The translations under genes and the position numbers were made by a program. A stretch of DNA of 11,860 nucleotides, from positions 1 through 11,860 of the forward strand of contig CAJXXJ010000047.1 of the NCBI GenBank assembly GCA_913062745.1, read 5' to 3'. The notes under the pieces are model-generated. The model was not told where the DNA came from and made no database searches. It saw only the letters and a list, made by a program, of their open reading frames with translations. Shown piece after piece: positions 1-8,600 of the stretch. Numbering within the stretch: position 1 is the first letter of the stretch; each line of letters begins with the position of its first letter. Source of the DNA: an uncultured Phaeodactylibacter sp. GTDB taxonomy: Bacteria; Bacteroidota; Bacteroidia; Chitinophagales; Saprospiraceae.

Positions 1-687
1 CGGGTCAATGAACCACACGGCTTCCTCCATACCCAGCAGCAGATAGCTGATTGCTACCGGGTTGCAAGGCACATCTTTACCACGGATGTTCAGCAGCCAG
101 GCAATTTCGTCCAGCGCGGTGACCAGCAGGAAGCGGCTGTCCATTTCGGCGCGCACTGCTGTCATTTTATCGCGGCGCGACTGCCCGGCGTATTCCATTG
201 CCAACTCGAAAACCGAATCTGCAGGCAGCGGCGGACGGCTGCTCCAGACTTCACCGACCAAATCCTCATCGTACCTGACTGACAGCCCTTTTTGCGCAAG
301 CTGTTTTTTCAGCCGGCGCACCTGCCCCACCGCGTATAGCTGCCCGTCTATACCTACCGTTGCGCCTTCCGGCAAATTTGTTTTCAGCCAGCCTACATAC
401 TCCGGGGTGTGCGGCACTTTCAGGCGCATCAGCTCAAAGCCGCTGCCCTTCAACTGCTCTTCCGCCTGAATGAAATAGCGGGAGTCCGTCCACAAATGAG
501 CTTCCTGCTGCGTAACCACTGCCACTCCGGCAGATCCGTCAAACCCCGTGAGCCAACGGCGCGCCTGCCAGTGGTCTGCTACGTACTCGCTTTGGTGCGG
601 GTCATAGCTCGGCACAATGAAAGCATCAATCTGTTTTTTCTTCATTTGCTCGCGGAGCGCAGCGAGGCGATCTTGGGAATTTTTCAT
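1..687 (-). CDS. pepP: Xaa-Pro aminopeptidase (aminopeptidase P), N-terminal part, cut by window edge
   Basis: Reading the minus strand from ATG at 687 gives 229 codons with no stop, still open at base 1, so only the N-terminal part is present. The protein starts MKNSQDRLAALREQMKKKQ and continues with AFIVPSYDPHQSEYVADHW, then RRWLTGFDGSAGVAVVT and LWTDSRYFIQAEEQL. These are hallmark segments of the creatinase-N domain of the large, three-domain aminopeptidase P (M24B; XPNPEP1-like, about 600 residues in full). Residues about 180-229 (LDEIAWLLNIRGKDVPCNP) match the start of the second creatinase-like domain. The metal-binding pita-bread catalytic domain lies off the window. Family members remove an N-terminal residue that precedes proline, usually in the cytoplasm, using two metal ions. 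There is no signal peptide. The gene is transcribed away from rpoN. Family assignment is secure; substrate and the symbol are by family analogy. Confidence 0.93.
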   Translation of the reverse strand, partial: MKNSQDRLAALREQMKKKQIDAFIVPSYDPHQSEYVADHWQARRWLTGFDGSAGVAVVTQQEAHLWTDSRYFIQAEEQLKGSGFELMRLKVPHTPEYVGWLKTNLPEGATVGIDGQLYAVGQVRRLKKQLAQKGLSVRYDEDLVGEVWSSRPPLPADSVFELAMEYAGQSRRDKMTAVRAEMDSRFLLVTALDEIAWLLNIRGKDVPCNPVAISYLLLGMEEAVWFIDP

Positions 688-698
688 CTAATTTTTTT

Positions 699-713
699 TG
701 GCACATTTTTTGT
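699..713 (+). promoter_or_regulatory. Candidate sigma-54 (-24/-12) promoter element upstream of rpoN
   Basis: The plus strand reads TGGCAC, five bases, then TTGT. The sigma-54 consensus is TGGCACG-N4-TTGC. The GG at 700-701 and the G at 712 have the exact required 12-base spacing. Nine of eleven consensus positions match. The mismatches are A for G at the seventh position and T for C in the -12 'GC', and the latter is expected to weaken the site. Transcription would start around 725, leaving a leader of about 125 nt before rpoN at 850. The T-run that supplies part of the match raises the chance of coincidence. No paired upstream activator site was recognised. Confidence 0.35.
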
Positions 714-730
714 CGTCACATTGGAACAAA

Positions 731-738
731 CAAATATA
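731..738 (-). promoter_or_regulatory. Candidate Bacteroidota -7 box for the aminopeptidase gene
   Basis: On the minus strand these bases read TATATTTG, an exact match to the Bacteroidota housekeeping -7 consensus TAnnTTTG. Transcription would start near 724, giving a leader of roughly 35-40 nt to the ATG at 687. No TTG-type -33 element is seen at the usual 19-21 nt spacing, so the call rests on the -7 box and its position alone. The surrounding region is AT-rich compared with the flanking genes. Confidence 0.45.
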
Positions 739-849
739 TTTTCCGTTCTTGCATTTACGCTTTCTACCCCTCAGGCAGGTTGCAGGACTTGCAAAAGATA
801 GAAAAAATCGATAAATAGTACTTTCATTACCCATTAAAATCTTACGCGG

Positions 850-2352
850 ATGCTGAAGCAGAGCTTAAGCCAGAAGATGCTGCAGAAGTTGTCGCCACAG
901 CAGATTCAACTCATGAAGCTGCTACAAATCCCTACAGCGACGCTCGAGCAGCGCATACAGGAGGAGCTGGAGGCCAACCCGGCCCTGGCAGAAGGTGAAG
1001 AACGGGACGAACTGGCAGAAGTCGGAGCTGCAGAAGAGGACAAAGCCGCGACAGATGAACAGTACGAACTCGACGACTACCTCAATGACTACATTGAGGA
1101 TGACCCCTCTTCCTACAAACTCAGAGCCAACAACTATAGCGCAGACGAAGAAGACAAAGCGGTGCCGATTGCGGTGGAAAACTCTTTTCACGAGCACCTT
1201 GAGCAACAGCTGGGGCTGCAGGAATTGCAGGATGAGCGCAAGGAGCAAATCGCCATACAAATCATCGGCAGCATAGATGATGACGGGTACCTGCGGCGTG
1301 ACCCCTCTTCCATCATTGATGACCTGATGTTTGCTCAAAACATCTTTGCTTCGGAGGAGGAAGTCCTGGAGCTACTCAAAATGATACAGCGGTTTGAGCC
1401 GGCCGGCATCGGTGCCCGCAGCCTGCAGGAGTGCCTGCTGATACAGCTCGAGACCAAAGCAGAAACGGATGACGAGGAGGATTACCTGGACTTTGAGGAG
1501 CGCGAAGACCTTGACCTGGCTATACAGATCATCCGTGACCACTTCGATGAGTTTACCAAAAAGCACTACAGCAAGCTGCAGCGAAAGCTCGATATTGACG
1601 AAAGCGAGCTGCGGGATGCCATAGAAGTGATTACCAGCCTCAACCCCAAACCGGCCAGCGGCTACTCGAGCGGCGGCAGCGAACGGGCTACGCAGTATGT
1701 GGTGCCGGACTTTATTATCCATAACCGGGAGGGCGAGCTTGAGCTTACGCTAAATTCCCGCAACGCACCAGACCTCCACGTCAACGATCAGTACCGCGAC
1801 ATGCTGCGCTCTTATAAAAGCAGCAATCAGGGCAAAAGAGCCAGCAAAAAAGACCGGGAGGCCGTGATGTTTATTAAGCAAAAGATAGACAGCGCCAAGT
1901 GGTTTATCGATGCTATCAAACAGCGGCAGGATACCATGTACCGCACCATGTACGCCATACTGCAGTACCAGTACGAATTTTTCCTGACCGGTGACCAGAA
2001 GAAGCTAAAGCCCATGATCCTCAAAGATATTGCGGATATCACGGGGCTCGATATCTCTACTATTTCCCGGGTAGCGAACAGTAAATTCGTCCAGACGGAA
2101 TTCGGCACCAAACGCCTGAAAGAGTTCTTCTCGGAGTCGCTCTCCAGGGAAGACGGCGAGGAAGTATCCACCCTTGAGGTGAAAGAAATACTGGAAGAAA
2201 TCATTGCTCAGGAAAACAAGAAGAAACCGCTTTCAGACCAGAAGCTGCAGAATACACTGAAGGAGCGCGGTTACAATATCGCCCGCCGTACCGTAGCCAA
2301 GTACCGGGAACAGCTCAACATCCCGGTAGCCCGGCTCAGAAAAGAGCTGTAG
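850..2352 (+). CDS. rpoN: RNA polymerase sigma-54 factor RpoN
   Basis: A complete 500-residue protein, a normal length for Bacteroidota sigma-54. Residues 1-50 (LKQSLSQKMLQKLSPQQIQL...LLQIPT...LEANPAL) form region I, the Q/L-rich segment that contacts the activator ATPase and blocks open-complex formation. Residues about 50-115 are strongly acidic, as in region II. The core-binding domain occupies about 115-310, with a conserved RFEPAGIGARSLQECL segment. A helix-turn-helix lies near 390-412 (LKDIADITGLDISTISRV) and recognises the -12 element. The RpoN box ARRTVAKYRE is intact at 478-487 and reads the -24 element. The ATG at 850 gives the family's usual MLKQSL start, and a TAA at 835-837 in the same frame rules out a longer form. 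Sigma-54 needs bacterial enhancer-binding proteins, none of which is encoded here. It converges on the fur-like gene with a 4-bp gap. Confidence 0.97.
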   Translation: MLKQSLSQKMLQKLSPQQIQLMKLLQIPTATLEQRIQEELEANPALAEGEERDELAEVGAAEEDKAATDEQYELDDYLNDYIEDDPSSYKLRANNYSADEEDKAVPIAVENSFHEHLEQQLGLQELQDERKEQIAIQIIGSIDDDGYLRRDPSSIIDDLMFAQNIFASEEEVLELLKMIQRFEPAGIGARSLQECLLIQLETKAETDDEEDYLDFEEREDLDLAIQIIRDHFDEFTKKHYSKLQRKLDIDESELRDAIEVITSLNPKPASGYSSGGSERATQYVVPDFIIHNREGELELTLNSRNAPDLHVNDQYRDMLRSYKSSNQGKRASKKDREAVMFIKQKIDSAKWFIDAIKQRQDTMYRTMYAILQYQYEFFLTGDQKKLKPMILKDIADITGLDISTISRVANSKFVQTEFGTKRLKEFFSESLSREDGEEVSTLEVKEILEEIIAQENKKKPLSDQKLQNTLKERGYNIARRTVAKYREQLNIPVARLRKEL

Positions 2353-2356
2353 TGGT

Positions 2357-2776
2357 TCAGGCGGCGCAATCCGCGCAGGTCCCTTCCAGTACCAGCTTTT
2401 CCTGGTCTACAACATAACCGGTGGGTGGTTTGGCTTTGATAATAATTTCGCCTTCCAGGCAAATAGTTTTGCCACAAGCCTGACAATGAAAATGAGCGTG
2501 GCCGTCGTGGTGAGCATGCGTATCGCAATCGTCCGAGCAGAGCGCATACTTACTGATTCCACCCCGGTCTACCGCAAGGTGAATCAACCCTTTATCTTCA
2601 AAAGCTTTCAGGGTACGATACAGGGTGATGCGGTCCGGGTTGTCCAATTGTTCTTCCAGATCCTGATTGGAAAGTGCCCGCCCTTCCGACTGAATAAACA
2701 GCTCAAGCACATTCTTGCGGATCGATGTGTTGCGCAGGTTGTGTGCCTTGAGCCGCCTTACGATTTCCTCTTCCAT
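2357..2776 (-). CDS. Fur-family metal-responsive transcriptional regulator
   Basis: A 139-residue protein of normal Fur length. The winged helix covers about 1-80, with the recognition-helix motif RITLYRTLKAFEDKGLIH at 49-67. The C-terminal part carries two CxxC pairs, C98/C101 and C134/C137, matching the structural zinc site of the family. A His-rich stretch lies at 87-97 (H87, H89, H90, H93, H95, H97), where regulatory metal usually binds, with an extra pair C80/C84 just before it. The His of the Fur helical NH-S/Y segment seems replaced by Glu near 126, so Fe, Zn or peroxide sensing cannot be assigned. The start at 2776 (MEEEIVRRLK) is preferred over an in-frame ATG at 2821, because the 15 extra residues (MRYYCQAFHLGKKRN) do not resemble the family and a possible -7 box lies between the two. 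It is downstream of clpB on the same strand and convergent with rpoN. Confidence 0.92.
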   Translation of the reverse strand: MEEEIVRRLKAHNLRNTSIRKNVLELFIQSEGRALSNQDLEEQLDNPDRITLYRTLKAFEDKGLIHLAVDRGGISKYALCSDDCDTHAHHDGHAHFHCQACGKTICLEGEIIIKAKPPTGYVVDQEKLVLEGTCADCAA

Positions 2777-2807
2777 ATTCCGCTTTTTACCGAGGTGGAA
2801 TGCTTGA

Positions 2808-2815
2808 CAATAATA
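2808..2815 (-). promoter_or_regulatory. Possible -7 box for the fur-like gene
   Basis: The minus strand reads TATTATTG, one mismatch from TAnnTTTG. It would start transcription near 2801, about 25 nt before the ATG at 2776. No -33 TTG is visible at the expected distance. If real, the fur-like gene has its own promoter in addition to any read-through from clpB, and the upstream ATG at 2821 could not be used from this transcript. Confidence 0.25.
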
Positions 2816-2836
2816 ACGCATATGCCGCAGCTCGGT

Positions 2837-2846
2837 TGACCGGTCA
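2837..2846. repeat. 10-bp perfect palindrome overlapping the clpB stop codon
   Basis: TGACCGGTCA reads the same on both strands; its last three bases are the complement of the clpB stop codon. Symmetry ends at 2837/2846. It has no loop and no following T-run, so it is not an intrinsic terminator. It lies about 60 bp upstream of the fur-like start, where an operator could sit, but it does not resemble a Fur, Zur or PerR box, which are AT-rich and longer. It may be chance. Confidence 0.3.
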
Positions 2847-5459
2847 GGCTTCCACTGCGGCCTTTTTAAAGTTTAGTTCGTCCCCTGCGGCATCTACCAG
2901 TATCGTATCGCCGGGCAGGAATGTGCCGGCCAGTACATGCTTGGACAGTTCATTGACTACCTCCCGCTGCAGCACGCGCTTCATCGGCCGCGCGCCAAAC
3001 TGTGGGTCGTACCCCCGTTCTGCCAGCAAGTCCCTTGCCGCTTCCGTCAGCTTCAGCTGCATCTCCTGCCGGGCCAGCATGCCTTCCACCTGTTTCAGCA
3101 ACAGCACCAGTATTTGCTTAAGCTCTTCCCGGCTCAGCGGCTGAAACATGATGCGCTCATCGATACGGTTCAGGAATTCCGGAGGCAGCTCTTCCTTTAG
3201 CAGCTCAAACACTTCGTCTTTAGTGGCATCTATAATCTCCGGTTTTTTGTCTTCAGGCAATTCAGCCAGGTCTTCAAAGTTTTCCAGAATGACCTCTGCA
3301 CCCATATTGGACGTCATGATGATGATCGTATTGCGGAAGTTGGCCACCCGCCCCTTATTGTCGGTAAGCCGGCCATCATCAAGCACCTGCAGCAGGATAT
3401 TGAACGTATCGGGATGCGCTTTTTCAATCTCATCCAGCAGCACGATGGAGTACGGCCGGCGGCGCACCGCTTCCGTTAGCTGCCCGCCCTCGTCGTAGCC
3501 TACGTAGCCCGGAGGGGCCCCCACAAGGCGGGAGACCGCGTGCCGCTCCTGAAATTCGCTCATATCAATGCGGGTGATAGCCTTCTCATCGTTGAAAAGC
3601 ATCTCCGCCAATGCTTTGGCGAGCTCCGTCTTGCCCACCCCCGTTGGCCCCAAAAAAATGAAGGAGCCGATAGGCCGGTTGGTATCCTGCAGGCCGGCCC
3701 GGCTGCGGCGCACAGCATCGGAAACCGCGCGTACCGCTTCATGCTGCCCGATGAGGCGCTGATGCAATTCTTCTTCCAGGCGCAGCAACTTTTCCTTCTC
3801 GCTCTGCAGCATTTTGCTTACCGGGATGCCGGTCCAGCGGGAAACGACCTCCGCGATATCATCGGCGGTCACTTCATCGTTGGTCAGCCGCTTCTCCTCG
3901 GACAGGGAGGCGAGCTTTTCCTCAGCAGCTTTAAGCATAGCCTGCTGCTCCTGCAGCTCGCCGTAGCGGATTTTGGCGACCAGTTCAAAATCGCTGTTGC
4001 GCTCTGCCTTAGCCGCTTCCATCTCCAGCTCTTCAATTGCTTTCTTGATGCCCTGAATCGTGTCGACGATTTCCTTTTCGTTCTTCCAGCCGGCACGGAT
4101 GGCATCGCGCTTCTCGCGGGCATTCGCAATCTGCTCATTGAGGCGTGCGACTTTCTGATCGTCTCCCTCGCGCTTGAGCGCTTCCCGCTCAATTTCCAGC
4201 TGCCGGACCCGGCGGTCCCACTCGTCTACCTCCTCAGGTACGGAGTCGAGCTCCAAACGCAGCTTAGCCGCTGCTTCGTCAATCAGGTCTATGGCCTTAT
4301 CCGGCAAATGGCGGTCGGCGATGTAGCGGTGCGAAAGCTCGGCGGCAGAAATCAGCGCTTCGTCCAGAATTTCAATTTTGTGGTATACCTCGTAGCGCTC
4401 CTGCAGGCCGCGCAGTATGGAAATCGTATCTTCCACACTCGGCTCGTTAATCAGTACGGTCTGAAAGCGCCGCACCAGGGCTTTATCCTTTTCAAAGTAC
4501 TTCTGGTACTCGTCCAGGGTAGTGGCGCCAATCGTGCGCAGCTCGCCCCGCGCCAGTGCCGGTTTGAGAATATTAGCGGCATCCATCGCGCCCTGCCCGC
4601 CGCCGGCACCGATGAGGGTATGGATTTCGTCTACGAACAGAATGACCTCTCCGCGGCTCTCTGCCACTTCCTTGATCACGCCCTTCAGGCGCTCTTCGAA
4701 TTCACCTTTGTACTTAGCTCCCGCTATGAGGGCTGCGATATCCAGCGTAAGGATTTTCTTTTCGCGCAGGTTCTCGGGCACATCCCCTTTGACGATGCGC
4801 CACGCGATGCCCTCCACGATAGCAGTTTTGCCCACGCCTGCCTCGCCGATCAGGATTGGGTTGTTCTTCTTGCGGCGGCTCAGGATATGGAGCACACGCC
4901 GGATTTCCTCGTCCCGCCCGATGATGGGGTCAAGCTGCCCGTTCTCAGCCCGCTCGTTGAGGTTGACGGTAAACTTGTCCAGCGCATGGTAGGCTGACTC
5001 TGCATCCGGATCAGTGACTTTACGGCCTTTGCGCAGCTCCTCGATAGCTGCCCGGAAGCGCTCCTCGTCTGCGCCCAGCCGCTGCAGCAATTGAGCCGCC
5101 TCATCATCGCCCTGCAGGATGCCCAGCAGCATCAGCTCAATGGAAATGTACTGATCCCCGAAATCTGCCAGTGCCTTCTTAGCCCGGCTCAGCGAACGGT
5201 TAGCAGCCTTGGTCAGGTACTGTTTTTCTGTACCCTTCACCTTGGGTGTTTTCTGAATCAACGGCTCCAGGCCATTGCGCAGGCCAGTGATGCTCACTTC
5301 GCATTTATTGAACAGGAAGGTAGCCACCTCTTCTTCGGTTTCCATAATACCCCGGATCAGGTGGGCGGTATCTACGTGTTGCTGATTGAGCCCGGCGGCG
5401 ATTTGTTGTGCTTTCTGAATGGCTTCCCGGGCTTTGATAGTAAAATTGTCGTACGTCAT
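2844..5459 (-). CDS. clpB: ATP-dependent chaperone/disaggregase ClpB
   Basis: A complete 871-residue Hsp100, full length for ClpB. Clp-N repeats occupy about 1-145. The first AAA+ domain has Walker A GEAGVGKT at 205-212, pore-loop KYKG at 249-252 and Walker B ending in DE at 277-278. A long charged coiled-coil middle domain spans about 405-525; it separates ClpB from ClpA and ClpC and is where DnaK docks in known ClpBs. The second AAA+ domain has Walker A GPTGVGKT at 604-611, pore-loop GYVG at 651-654, Walker B LLDE at 674-677, an arginine finger in FLNRID (R765) and sensor-2 GARP at 822-825. There is no IGL/IGF loop for a ClpP partner. All catalytic motifs are intact. It works as a cytoplasmic hexamer, threading aggregated protein with the DnaK system. 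The [13 protein letters not shown] start is typical. It is divergent from the giant repeat gene and 67 bp upstream of the fur-like gene. No CIRCE element was found. Confidence 0.97.
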   Translation of the reverse strand: MTYDNFTIKAREAIQKAQQIAAGLNQQHVDTAHLIRGIMETEEEVATFLFNKCEVSITGLRNGLEPLIQKTPKVKGTEKQYLTKAANRSLSRAKKALADFGDQYISIELMLLGILQGDDEAAQLLQRLGADEERFRAAIEELRKGRKVTDPDAESAYHALDKFTVNLNERAENGQLDPIIGRDEEIRRVLHILSRRKKNNPILIGEAGVGKTAIVEGIAWRIVKGDVPENLREKKILTLDIAALIAGAKYKGEFEERLKGVIKEVAESRGEVILFVDEIHTLIGAGGGQGAMDAANILKPALARGELRTIGATTLDEYQKYFEKDKALVRRFQTVLINEPSVEDTISILRGLQERYEVYHKIEILDEALISAAELSHRYIADRHLPDKAIDLIDEAAAKLRLELDSVPEEVDEWDRRVRQLEIEREALKREGDDQKVARLNEQIANAREKRDAIRAGWKNEKEIVDTIQGIKKAIEELEMEAAKAERNSDFELVAKIRYGELQEQQAMLKAAEEKLASLSEEKRLTNDEVTADDIAEVVSRWTGIPVSKMLQSEKEKLLRLEEELHQRLIGQHEAVRAVSDAVRRSRAGLQDTNRPIGSFIFLGPTGVGKTELAKALAEMLFNDEKAITRIDMSEFQERHAVSRLVGAPPGYVGYDEGGQLTEAVRRRPYSIVLLDEIEKAHPDTFNILLQVLDDGRLTDNKGRVANFRNTIIIMTSNMGAEVILENFEDLAELPEDKKPEIIDATKDEVFELLKEELPPEFLNRIDERIMFQPLSREELKQILVLLLKQVEGMLARQEMQLKLTEAARDLLAERGYDPQFGARPMKRVLQREVVNELSKHVLAGTFLPGDTILVDAAGDELNFKKAAVEA

Positions 5460-5490
5460 TCGGTCTGATTCCAGTTTTGCAGCTTACAAG

Positions 5491-5521
5491 TTAAGGTACA
5501 GCGCGGAAACCGCCAATCCAA
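5491..5521 (-). promoter_or_regulatory. Possible clpB promoter (-33 TTG / -7 TACCTTAA)
   Basis: On the minus strand a TTG at 5521-5519 is followed after 20 bases by TACCTTAA at 5498-5491, compared with the Bacteroidota pattern TTG-N19-21-TAnnTTTG. The spacing fits and the TA plus TT positions match, but the last two bases of the -7 box do not. It would start transcription near 5484, about 25 nt before the clpB ATG. This is a weak match and the only reasonable candidate seen in this intergenic region. Confidence 0.25.
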
Positions 5522-5620
5522 TCGGACAAAGTCAGTTCCACACCAGACGAAAAGCCCTGCAGGCAGCTTATTTCCCTTAAAAAGCGTCTGTGATAATAAC
5601 GAACACACTAAATGATTCCC

Positions 5621-8600
5621 ATGAACCGATCTCTACTGCTATTCGCTGTTTTATGCTTTACTTTCATTTTCCGTACTGCTGCTCAGAATACCGGCATCAT
5701 CATCAACGGCCCCACTTCGCTTTGTATAGAGGAATGCGATCAGTATACCATCGAGCTTGTCGGCAGCATCAATCAGCCGCCGGTTTCCGTTTTTTGGAAC
5801 ACCGGCCAGACCGGCCCTGCCATTGATTTTTGCAAATTCAGCCCAGGCCCGGATACGCTGATTGCGACTGCGGTTTTTGATGACACCACATCGTATACGG
5901 ATACGATCGTGATCTTCCCCAACTTTGCCAATACGGAGATACGCCTCTTTTCCGATGCGCCGGAAATATGCCCGGCCGGCAACCAGGCGGGCAGCAGCCC
6001 CAGCCAGGACTGCGAGGTGGTCTGCGCCGGCACCCGGCTGACTTATCAATGGGAGGCCATCGGGGGATTCGCTGTGCAAACCGGCGCATCGGTTAACGGC
6101 GCTACCACATTCGATATCCTGAACGACCGGGTGGAGGTCACCTGGGGAAGCCCCGGCTTCGGGAGCGTGAGCGTTACGTTTCTGGATGCGTGCGATCAGC
6201 TGGTACAGCAGTCGCTCTGTGTGGAAATCATTGAAAATCCGGTAGCCGGGTTTTCCACCGACCCGCCGGCGCAGAATGACACCGTTTATGTTTGCCAGGG
6301 CAGAGCGATTAACTTTTTGAACGAAAGTGACTTTGCGGATAGCTATAGTTGGAGCTTCGGTGACGGCAGTGTCAGCACTTTGCCCAACCCTACACACACC
6401 TATGATACGCCCGGCACCTATACCGTGGAGCTGGCTGCGCTGAATACCTGCGAATGTGAAGACCGCAGCAGCCTGACGGTGGTGGTCGAAGAAGGCGAAG
6501 TCCCGATTGTAGATTGTGTAGGCACGGTATGTGAAGGGGGCGTGGGCACCTATGAGGCCTCCTCCCCCTGCGGCACCTTCCTGTGGGATGTGAGCGAAAA
6601 CGGCACGATACTGAGCGGCGGAGGCCCGGAAGACAATTTCATCACTGTATCCTGGGGGGAAGGGCCGGAAGGCCTTGTGGGGCTGACGGTGGAAGACTGC
6701 CCGTCTGCCAACAGTTGTACGGCGCCTTACGAAGTCCTGATCCCTATCCTATCCGAAGACGCGCAGATCAGCGGGCCGGAAGTGGTCTGCCGGGCAGCAA
6801 TCGAAAGCTATTCCATGACGCCTTACGAGGGCACCTCCTTCACCTGGTCGGTATCCGCTTTTGGTACCATCATTGACGGGCAGGGTACTCCGGATGTAAC
6901 AATAGAGTGGACTTCCTTTTCCCTCCCTACCGATACACAGTGGGTAGCGGTAGAGCTGGAAAACTGTTACCTGGGGTGCAGCGGGCGCGACACCCTGCAG
7001 GTCAATATGCGGCCGGAAATCGTTGCTTTTGGCCCCATTGAAGCTTGTGAAGGCAGCACCCTCCCCTACCAGGCCCGCAGCCGGCCGGGCAATAACCCGG
7101 TAGCCAGCAATTGGGCGGCAATCAACAACAGCGGCGACACCGTATGGACGGCTCCGGCTCCTACGGCCACGCCCACGGTGCCCTGGGATGTAGACCCGGG
7201 CCTTTATCAACTCCGGGCCTGGCCGGAACAGCCTGCTGAGTATTGCTCAGAAGGGGCAAGCGTCCTGGTGCGGGTGATTGAGCTCCCTCCGGCCCCTGCC
7301 GGCATCGACGGCCCGCTGCAGGTTTGCCCGGGCACTGTGTATACCTATACCTCGCTATCCGCGCAGCCTGCTTTGCGCACCTTCTGGCAAATCACCGATG
7401 GCAGCACCGTGTACGAGCGGCAGGGCGACAAGATCAACCTGAGTTTTGGCGGAAGCCCACCCTACGCCATCCGGCTGTGGCAGGAAGATGTCTTTGGTTG
7501 CCAGTCAGCTGATACCACCATCATTCTCAATCCGGTGCCAGCCTATTCCCTGAGCGGGCCCGCCTCCGCCTGCCTGGAATCCAGCAGCACCTTTACGGCG
7601 GATGCACCCGGTGCAAGCGAATACAACTGGAGCATCAGCCCGGCCGGTGCCGGCACTATCATCTCGGATCCCAATGCCGCATCCATCACCGTAGTCTGGG
7701 AAAGCGCAGGGCCCGCGACCGTAACGCTTAATGCCTGCGCGCAAAGCGTCAGCCTGAACCTAACGATACATCCGCTGCCACAACCGCAGCCGCTCCACCC
7801 TGATGCCCTTTGCCCGGGTGAAACGGGGACGGTGTCCACCGTATCGACTTATTCTTCCTACAGCTGGCAAAATGAAAATGGCGCAGAATTGGGGACTGAC
7901 TCTGCCATTGAACTTTCTTCGGGCTTTTACCGGCTGCTGGTCACGGATGACAACGGCTGCTCCTTTGATACCACTTTTGCTATACGCTCGTACGGCGCTC
8001 CGGATGTGTACATCTCCACACCAGACCCGACTGGCTTTTGTGACACCGTCACACCGATGACCCGCCTGTTTGCTACCGGCAGTCAGGCGGGCTACGATTA
8101 TCAGTGGCTGCAGGACGGCGGGCCGGTTGGTACCAATAACGACCGCTTTACGGCTACAGACTTTGGCGGCTACCAGGTGAGCATTACCGACCAGAATGGG
8201 TGTACCGCCCTTTCCAATCAGATTAACGTACAGGACTGCGCGGGGATCATCGCCCCGATTCCAGGCTCCTGCCCCGGCGACCTCGACTTTACCATCAGCG
8301 GAAACGGCTCTTGCAGCGAGCGCTCGTACAGCGCTTTATTCTCCTCCAACCTGGTGCCCGGCACCCTGGAGTGGAGCTTTGATGACCCCGGCAGCGGGCT
8401 GGACAATTTTGCCTTCGGGGCCTCCGCCAGCCACACTTATGCTAATGCCGGCCTTTACCGCGTCCTGCTGACCGGCGTCTTTACTGATCCCGTGACCGGC
8501 AGTCAGGCGGAATGCACCATTTACAGGGTGGACACGGTCTTTGCAGCCGCCCGTTTTATTTCAGATGAAGCCTGCGCCGGCACGCCCATTGCCTTCACGG

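Noticed and set aside
62..469. Plus-strand open frame of 135 codons at the left edge
   Set aside because: It is antisense to the aminopeptidase P gene, whose translation matches the family throughout.
922..1338. Minus-strand open frame within rpoN
   Set aside because: It is complementary to the acidic region and core-binding start of an intact sigma-54 gene. The product has no signal of its own.
3540..4997. A 485-codon plus-strand open frame opposite clpB
   Set aside because: It lies wholly antisense to an intact, fully motif-bearing ClpB. Its translation has no recognisable domain and looks like a complement of GC-rich codons.
5526..5540. Sigma-54-like TGGAAC-N5-TTGT on the minus strand before clpB
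   Set aside because: Spacing is right, but three of eleven consensus positions mismatch, including the -12 C. A match this loose is expected by chance often enough in a region this size.
5460..5620. Search for a CIRCE or other heat-shock operator before clpB
   Set aside because: No TTAGCACTC-N9-GAGTGCTAA-like inverted repeat is present.
5651..6397. A 248-codon minus-strand open frame within the giant gene
   Set aside because: It overlaps the signal peptide and first PKD region of a continuous 2080-codon frame with clear domains. The antisense product is low-complexity and resembles nothing known.
8080..8510. The 16-mer ACCGGCAGTCAGGCGG occurring twice, in the lines beginning 8041 and 8461
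   Set aside because: Both copies encode the same TGSQA residues in the same frame and have no shared flanks. This is likely coding coincidence within similar modules rather than a recombination site.
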